Positions 60,156 to 64,000 of a DNA stretch of 64,000 bases are shown piece after piece. Below the pieces are notes generated by a model. That model did no database searches. It saw only the letters and a program-made list of their open reading frames with translations, and was not told the DNA's origin. Position numbers and translations under genes: made by a program. Source of the DNA: Algibacter marinivivus. Lineage in GTDB: Bacteria > Bacteroidota > Bacteroidia > Flavobacteriales > Flavobacteriaceae. The stretch covers positions 1 through 64,000 of the forward strand of contig NZ_QFRI01000002.1 in assembly GCF_003143755.1 (NCBI RefSeq), given 5' to 3'. The stretch's first letter is position 1; each line of letters starts with the position of its first letter.

Positions 60156-61205
60156 ATGAGTTTAAAAGTTCGCATTAATAAAATTAGAAGACGCATTATG
60201 CGAAGTATTACCAAGCGTGTTGGTAGTTCTTATACAGAGCCAAAGAAGGGTGATATTGTGTTTTCTGAAATTAAGCGTATTTTGATTATTAGGCCTAATC
60301 ATCGTTTAGGAAATCAACTATTATTAACACCACTTGTTCAAGAGGTTATAAATACGTTTCCGGCTTGTGCTATTGATTTGTTTGTTAAGGGTGGTGTAGC
60401 TCATCCTGTTTTTGAAAACTACAATGAAATTGATACCATTATAAAATTACCTAGAAAACCTTTTGATAACGTCTTTAAATACGCTAAAAGCTGGTTGTCT
60501 ATCAAAAATAAAACCTATGATTTGGTTATAAATGCAGATAGAAACTCATCGTCTGGTAAATTGTTAACGCAATTAGCCAAAGCAAAAATTAAAGTTTTTG
60601 GAGATGTTGATGAAAGTATTAAAACGAAATATGCTGATCATGAGCACATATCTAAATATCCTATTTATAATTTAAGACATTACTTGTCTAAATTAGGATT
60701 TGAAAATATTCAAACAGAAGTGCCTCTTTTAGATATTAAACTCAGTGATGACGAGCTTTTCAAAGGAAAAGAGATTTTAAATAGCATCATTAAAAATGAT
60801 AAAAAAACAATTTGCATTTATACTAATGCTACTGGTGCTAAATGTTATTCTGAAGATTGGTGGGATGCTGTGTATTCTAGATTATTAAAGGAATATCCTG
60901 ATTATAATATTATCGAGATGCTACCCATAGAAAACATTTCTAAAATTAACTTTAAAGCACCAAACTTCTACAGTCAAGATATTCGAGAAATGGGTGCAAT
61001 TACAAACAATACTAGTGTTTTTGTTTCCGCAGATAATGGTGTAATGCACCTTGCTAGTGCTTCTCAAACCCCAATTGTTGGTTTCTTTTCTAGAACAAAT
61101 ACAAAAATTTATGGGTCTTACGGTAATGGAAGTGTTGCTCTAAATACCAATGAAACTAACATTGATGATTGGTTTAAGGAAATCGCACAAATTTTAAAGT
61201 CTTAA
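60156..61205 (+). CDS. family 9 glycosyltransferase (ADP-heptose:LPS transferase-like)
   Basis: A 349-residue GT-B enzyme. The N-terminal basic patch (RINKIRRRIMRSITKR) may bind membrane. RILIIRPNHRLGNQLLLTPLVQEV (about 43-66) and the C-terminal nucleotide-sugar pocket VFVSADNGVMHLASASQTPIVGFF are GT9 marks. It likely adds a heptose or related sugar to the LPS core. With the Kdo genes at 17-20 kb, this fits an outer membrane with LPS. Confidence 0.85.
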   Translation: MSLKVRINKIRRRIMRSITKRVGSSYTEPKKGDIVFSEIKRILIIRPNHRLGNQLLLTPLVQEVINTFPACAIDLFVKGGVAHPVFENYNEIDTIIKLPRKPFDNVFKYAKSWLSIKNKTYDLVINADRNSSSGKLLTQLAKAKIKVFGDVDESIKTKYADHEHISKYPIYNLRHYLSKLGFENIQTEVPLLDIKLSDDELFKGKEILNSIIKNDKKTICIYTNATGAKCYSEDWWDAVYSRLLKEYPDYNIIEMLPIENISKINFKAPNFYSQDIREMGAITNNTSVFVSADNGVMHLASASQTPIVGFFSRTNTKIYGSYGNGSVALNTNETNIDDWFKEIAQILKS

Positions 61206-61301
61206 CATAACTATTTAAGTTATAACACGCTGTTTTTAACACTTTTATAAGATGACATCAAAAGATTATTTACTAAATTGAGTAACTAAATTTTTTGTTT
61301 T

Positions 61302-61841
61302 TTGAAGACTTTCTGTTTATATCTGATTATTTGTATTCTATCATTAGTATCATGTAAATCATCAAAAGCTACTGATGCTCAAATTAATGCTTTAAAAAAT
61401 TTAGTTGAAAGTAAAAACTATACTATTGAATCAAATTGGGCCTATCCACAAGTTACGAATGCTGTTCAACAGGTTTTAAACTCAGGGCTATTACAACCTG
61501 GAAATTCAGCAAATGCTATAAACCTTATAGGGAATTCAAATTTCTTAGCGATTTCGAGCGATAGTATAAACTCCTATTTGCCTTATTTTGGAGAACGTCA
61601 AATGAATATTGGCTATGGAGGACAAGATAGCGGCATAGTACTAAAAACTATGATGGAGGACTATTCTGAAACTAAAGGAAAGCATGATAGTCATATTATT
61701 CGGTTTAGCGCTAGAAACAAATCTGAAACTTTTAATATTATAATTCAGTTGTTTCCAAGTTTAAAAAGCGAAATTAGAGTTAACAGTTCATCTAGATTTC
61801 CTATTTCTTATATAGGACAAGTTGAACCAATTAAGAAATAA
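61302..61841 (+). CDS. DUF4251-like lipoprotein, TTG start
   Basis: A 179-residue lipoprotein, lipobox SLVSC (Cys18), starting with TTG at 61302 because no ATG is available upstream in frame. The mature part (LKNLVESKNYTIESNWAYPQVTNAVQQVLNSGLLQPGNSANAINLIGNSNFLAISSDSINSYLPYFGERQ) fits DUF4251, a Bacteroidota family of unknown function with a typical LPYFGR-like motif. It lies 96 bp after the glycosyltransferase gene. Confidence 0.8.
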   Translation: MKTFCLYLIICILSLVSCKSSKATDAQINALKNLVESKNYTIESNWAYPQVTNAVQQVLNSGLLQPGNSANAINLIGNSNFLAISSDSINSYLPYFGERQMNIGYGGQDSGIVLKTMMEDYSETKGKHDSHIIRFSARNKSETFNIIIQLFPSLKSEIRVNSSSRFPISYIGQVEPIKK

Positions 61842-61966
61842 TTAGTTTTTACTTTAAAAGGATGCGTTTCATCTATTCATCGTAGAATTTTATAGTTCAA
61901 TCGATTATTTTCTTCAAGATTTATGTATTGACTTAGTTTTGAGGTAATTAAAAAAATCATCCCCAA

Positions 61967-62605
61967 ATGAAAAACTTAATTACTCTATTTAGCTTTGTTT
62001 TAATCCTTTCTTGTTTCAACTTTTTATCTGCTCAAGATAGTACTGGTGAATCAGAAGATATTCCAAAGAATTACAAAAAAAGAAGTCCTATCTATGATTA
62101 TTCAGAAAAGCAATTGAATAATGTAGATACTATTCCTGATTTTGCTGCAAACTCTCAAAAGTTAAAAGTAACTGGTACCATTTATGAAAATGATGGTGTA
62201 ACACCTGCAAAAAATGTTATGTTGTTTATTCATCATACTGACGAAAATGGAGATTTTGAATTAAAAAGACAAAATAAAAAACGCTATGTGCACCATAGAG
62301 GATGGGTTAAAACTGATTCTGACGGTAAGTACACATTTTATACGTTTGTACCTGGTAAATATCTTTATAGTAACGAATTGACTCAGATTCTGCCTATTAT
62401 TAAAGAGCCTAATAAGCCTGAGTATAAAATTGAAACATTTCTTTTTGATAATGACCCTTTGCTTACTGGTAAATGTAGAAAGAAAGTTGAGGAAACTAAC
62501 CCTAAAAGAATTCTAACTTTAAAGTTAAACAAGGAAGAAGGTTTATTTGAAGCGAAGCGTGATATTGTTTTAGGTAGAGAAGAAACCGAATCCTATTCCT
62601 ATTAA
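61967..62605 (+). CDS. secreted intradiol-dioxygenase-like protein lacking iron ligands
   Basis: A 212-residue exported protein with a signal peptide (cut near SAQ, residue 23). Residues 65-150 match the intradiol ring-cleavage dioxygenase fold: LKVTGTIYENDGVTPAKNVMLFIHHTDENGDFE, RGWVKTDSDGKYTFYTFVPGKYLYS and FDNDPLLTG. In active enzymes the segment after the tyrosine carries HIH iron ligands; here it reads NELTQILPIIKEPN, with Gln and Leu at the expected histidines. It is probably not a working dioxygenase. The true role is unknown. Confidence 0.75.
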   Translation: MKNLITLFSFVLILSCFNFLSAQDSTGESEDIPKNYKKRSPIYDYSEKQLNNVDTIPDFAANSQKLKVTGTIYENDGVTPAKNVMLFIHHTDENGDFELKRQNKKRYVHHRGWVKTDSDGKYTFYTFVPGKYLYSNELTQILPIIKEPNKPEYKIETFLFDNDPLLTGKCRKKVEETNPKRILTLKLNKEEGLFEAKRDIVLGREETESYSY

Positions 62606-62986
62606 AAATCTAACTAAACTATTTTAAAGGTAAATATGCTGCATTGTAATTACCATGAAATTTTCAGTTTTGCAATATTAATCATTGGATGAAACATAAA
62701 GTAAATGATTCTTTGAATCTCTAAAAAGAAACATTTGATGATTAAGTATATCTTAAAGCTCTTGTTAATTCAAGGGCTTTTGATGTTTTATACTTTAATA
62801 TTAAGTATTTTATAAGAATCTCAGTTTATAATTATGACTTCAAGTATCTTTTAAATATTAATACGTAAAACGAATATAAAATCTAGTTCAACGTATATTA
62901 CTCAAACCACCTCAAAAAAAGATTCACTATATAATAGTATGTTTTATCAGGTTACTTTGGCTGTTTATAACCCAAAAAACAATAAC
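62606..62986. other. 381-bp intergenic region holding small unit 2
   Basis: No protein gene is supported here. It holds small transcription unit 2 (62689-62783). A possible TACTTTGG box lies at about 62953-62960, just before the LRR gene. The remainder is AT-rich with no clear repeats. Confidence 0.5.
62689..62783 (+). ncRNA. small transcription unit 2 (putative sRNA with terminator)
   Basis: ATGAAACATAAAGTAAA (62689-62705) is identical to unit 1 at 20723. It is followed by a hairpin ATTC/GAAT (unit 1 has a different hairpin at the same place), then CTAAAAAGAAACAT, and a terminator-like stem AAAGCTCTTG (62755-62764) with CAAGGGCTTT (62771-62780). The ATG frame closes after 11 codons. The conserved ends with a changed but preserved hairpin suggest a structured RNA. 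Confidence 0.5.
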
Positions 62987-64000
62987 ATGAAAAAACAACT
63001 ACTTATTTTAATGACTCTATTTACAGCTTTAATAGGGTATTCGCAAACGGTTGGAGATACCTTTGTTGATAATTTTGTTACTTATGAAGTTACTTCTATT
63101 TCACCCTATGAAGTGGAAGTTCATGGCTATGACCATAATAATGGCAGCACAGATGTAGTTATACCTGCCACAGTTATTAATAATGGCACAACTTATAATG
63201 TAACTAGTATTGAGGATGACGCTTTTAATTATAATGGACCAACTGGTAAAATAACCAGTGTTACATTTACCTTACCTAGTAATATAACAAGCATTGGAAT
63301 TCAGGCCTTTCGAGACCAGAACTTAACAACATTAACAATACCGTCAAGTGTTATTAGTATTAGCCAGTATGCTTTTTGGCATAATAATTTAACAAGTGTT
63401 ACTTTAGAAAATGGTATTGAAAGCATTGGAGATCATGCTTTTTCAACGAATCAAATAACTAGTATTATTATTCCAAATAGTGTTACCACTATTGGTCAAT
63501 TTGCTTTTCAAAGCAATCAATTAACTAGTGCTACACTCTCAAATAACCTTATCACTATTGGTTCAGCTGCTTTTAGTCAAAACCAACTTCAAAGCATTGT
63601 TATTCCAAATAGTGTTACAAGTTTTGGTAGTGCATTTAGTGCTAATCAATTAACTAATATTACATTCCCTAGTGGTATTACAAATATTGATGTTGGCGCT
63701 TTTCGAAGTAATAATTTAACTCATGTTACAATTCCTGCTACGGTAACAAACATTGAGAATACTGCTTTTAGGGATAATCCTTTAGCTACTGTAACGTCAC
63801 AAGCAACTACACCACCAACTGTATTCACAGGAGGTATTAATGATTCTTTTTGGAATCGTTCTATTATTGACTTAACCATTCCGAATGGAACATCAACTTC
63901 ATATGCTGCTGGTGGTTGGACAGGGTTTAATTCGGTAACTGAGGCAAGTCCATTGACTGTTGGTAGTACTTTTGTTGTTGATTATATAACCTATGAAGTA
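62987..64000 (+). CDS. BspA-type leucine-rich-repeat surface protein (3' end beyond window)
   Basis: The frame is open from ATG 62987 to the edge, 338 codons. Signal peptide MKKQLLILMTLFTALIGYSQ. Then VGDTFVDNFVTYEVTSI and a run of LRR_5 repeats of about 23 residues (pattern TSVTIPNSVTTIGQFAFQSNQL), roughly residues 65-300, with Treponema/BspA-type spacing. Near the end the sequence VGSTFVVDYITYEV repeats the opening VGDTFVDNFVTYEV, so a second LRR module begins. These proteins are surface-located and usually end in a type IX sorting domain, outside this window. Ligand unknown. Confidence 0.88.
   Translation, partial: MKKQLLILMTLFTALIGYSQTVGDTFVDNFVTYEVTSISPYEVEVHGYDHNNGSTDVVIPATVINNGTTYNVTSIEDDAFNYNGPTGKITSVTFTLPSNITSIGIQAFRDQNLTTLTIPSSVISISQYAFWHNNLTSVTLENGIESIGDHAFSTNQITSIIIPNSVTTIGQFAFQSNQLTSATLSNNLITIGSAAFSQNQLQSIVIPNSVTSFGSAFSANQLTNITFPSGITNIDVGAFRSNNLTHVTIPATVTNIENTAFRDNPLATVTSQATTPPTVFTGGINDSFWNRSIIDLTIPNGTSTSYAAGGWTGFNSVTEASPLTVGSTFVVDYITYEV

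Noticed and set aside
1-64000. CRISPR arrays, tRNA or rRNA genes, insertion sequences, prophage genes
   Set aside because: None was seen on reading both strands. No regularly spaced short repeats, T-loop motifs or transposase/integrase motifs were found.

Overview
The window reads as chromosomal DNA of a marine-type member of the Flavobacteriaceae (phylum Bacteroidota). It is AT-rich and densely coding. Many genes are preceded by the Bacteroidota -7 promoter motif TAnnTTTG. It contains a type IX secretion sorting tail, a gliding-adhesin-type (SprB/HYR) surface protein, PorT-like barrels and many lipoproteins. I see no phage, insertion sequence, CRISPR array, rRNA or tRNA. One structural RNA gene, RNase P RNA, is clear.

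Layout. 1-2.5 kb: the N-terminal 640 or so codons of a VWA/SprB/HYR surface protein with a small secreted partner (minus strand). 2.7-6.3 kb: a polyphosphate module, sixA-like / ppk1 / ppx. 6.5-10 kb: a beta-barrel protein, miaE-like tRNA hydroxylase, a lipoprotein and dnaX. 10.1-11.7 kb: an accessory-looking island with a TIR/NDT-like effector gene, a large imperfect palindrome right after its stop codon, a dispersed two-hairpin repeat, and rnpB. 11.7-15.3 kb: two small secreted proteins, then rsmD / DUF3822 / membrane protein. 15.4-20.7 kb: RecD-like helicase, DUF4126, then a Kdo module (kdsB, HAD phosphatase, kdnB-like 8-oxidase, acyltransferase) closed by a small non-coding unit. 20.8-32.7 kb: secreted metalloprotease, NYN-LOTUS protein, DUF3500, YebC, a Tsp-like S41 protease, pterin dehydratase, an SDR, gcvT and a T9SS cargo protein. 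32.8-37.8 kb: the thrA-thrB-thrC operon, with a Thr-rich leader peptide that indicates attenuation. 37.8-48.3 kb: nnr, a thioredoxin lipoprotein, a GH16 laminarinase, a five-gene enzyme operon, fused E1 2-oxoacid dehydrogenase and a 3D-domain lipoprotein. 48.3-49.4 kb: an orphan ExbD preceded by three tandem, mutually similar microprotein genes of 28, 29 and 44 codons. 49.7-54.5 kb: secreted protein, aldo/keto reductase, sulfatase, DEAD/DEAH helicase. 54.7-57.4 kb: an AraC regulator with a likely operator and its DUF5367-DUF1772-NmrA operon. 57.4-64 kb: a second copy of the two-hairpin repeat, a cold-shock protein, two EamA transporters, a family 9 glycosyltransferase, DUF4251, a degenerate intradiol dioxygenase-like protein, a second copy of the small non-coding unit and a BspA-type leucine-rich-repeat protein running off the end.

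Most genes are ordinary core or envelope functions. The material most likely to be undescribed is small or non-coding: the tandem microproteins beside ExbD, the paired small transcription units (20.7 and 62.7 kb), the paired two-hairpin repeats (11.1 and 57.5 kb), the dyad sequence shared upstream of the TIR/NDT-like gene and the AraC gene, and the attC-like palindrome after the TIR/NDT-like gene. All statements come from reading the sequence and from remembered family features. No searches, folding programs or alignments were run.
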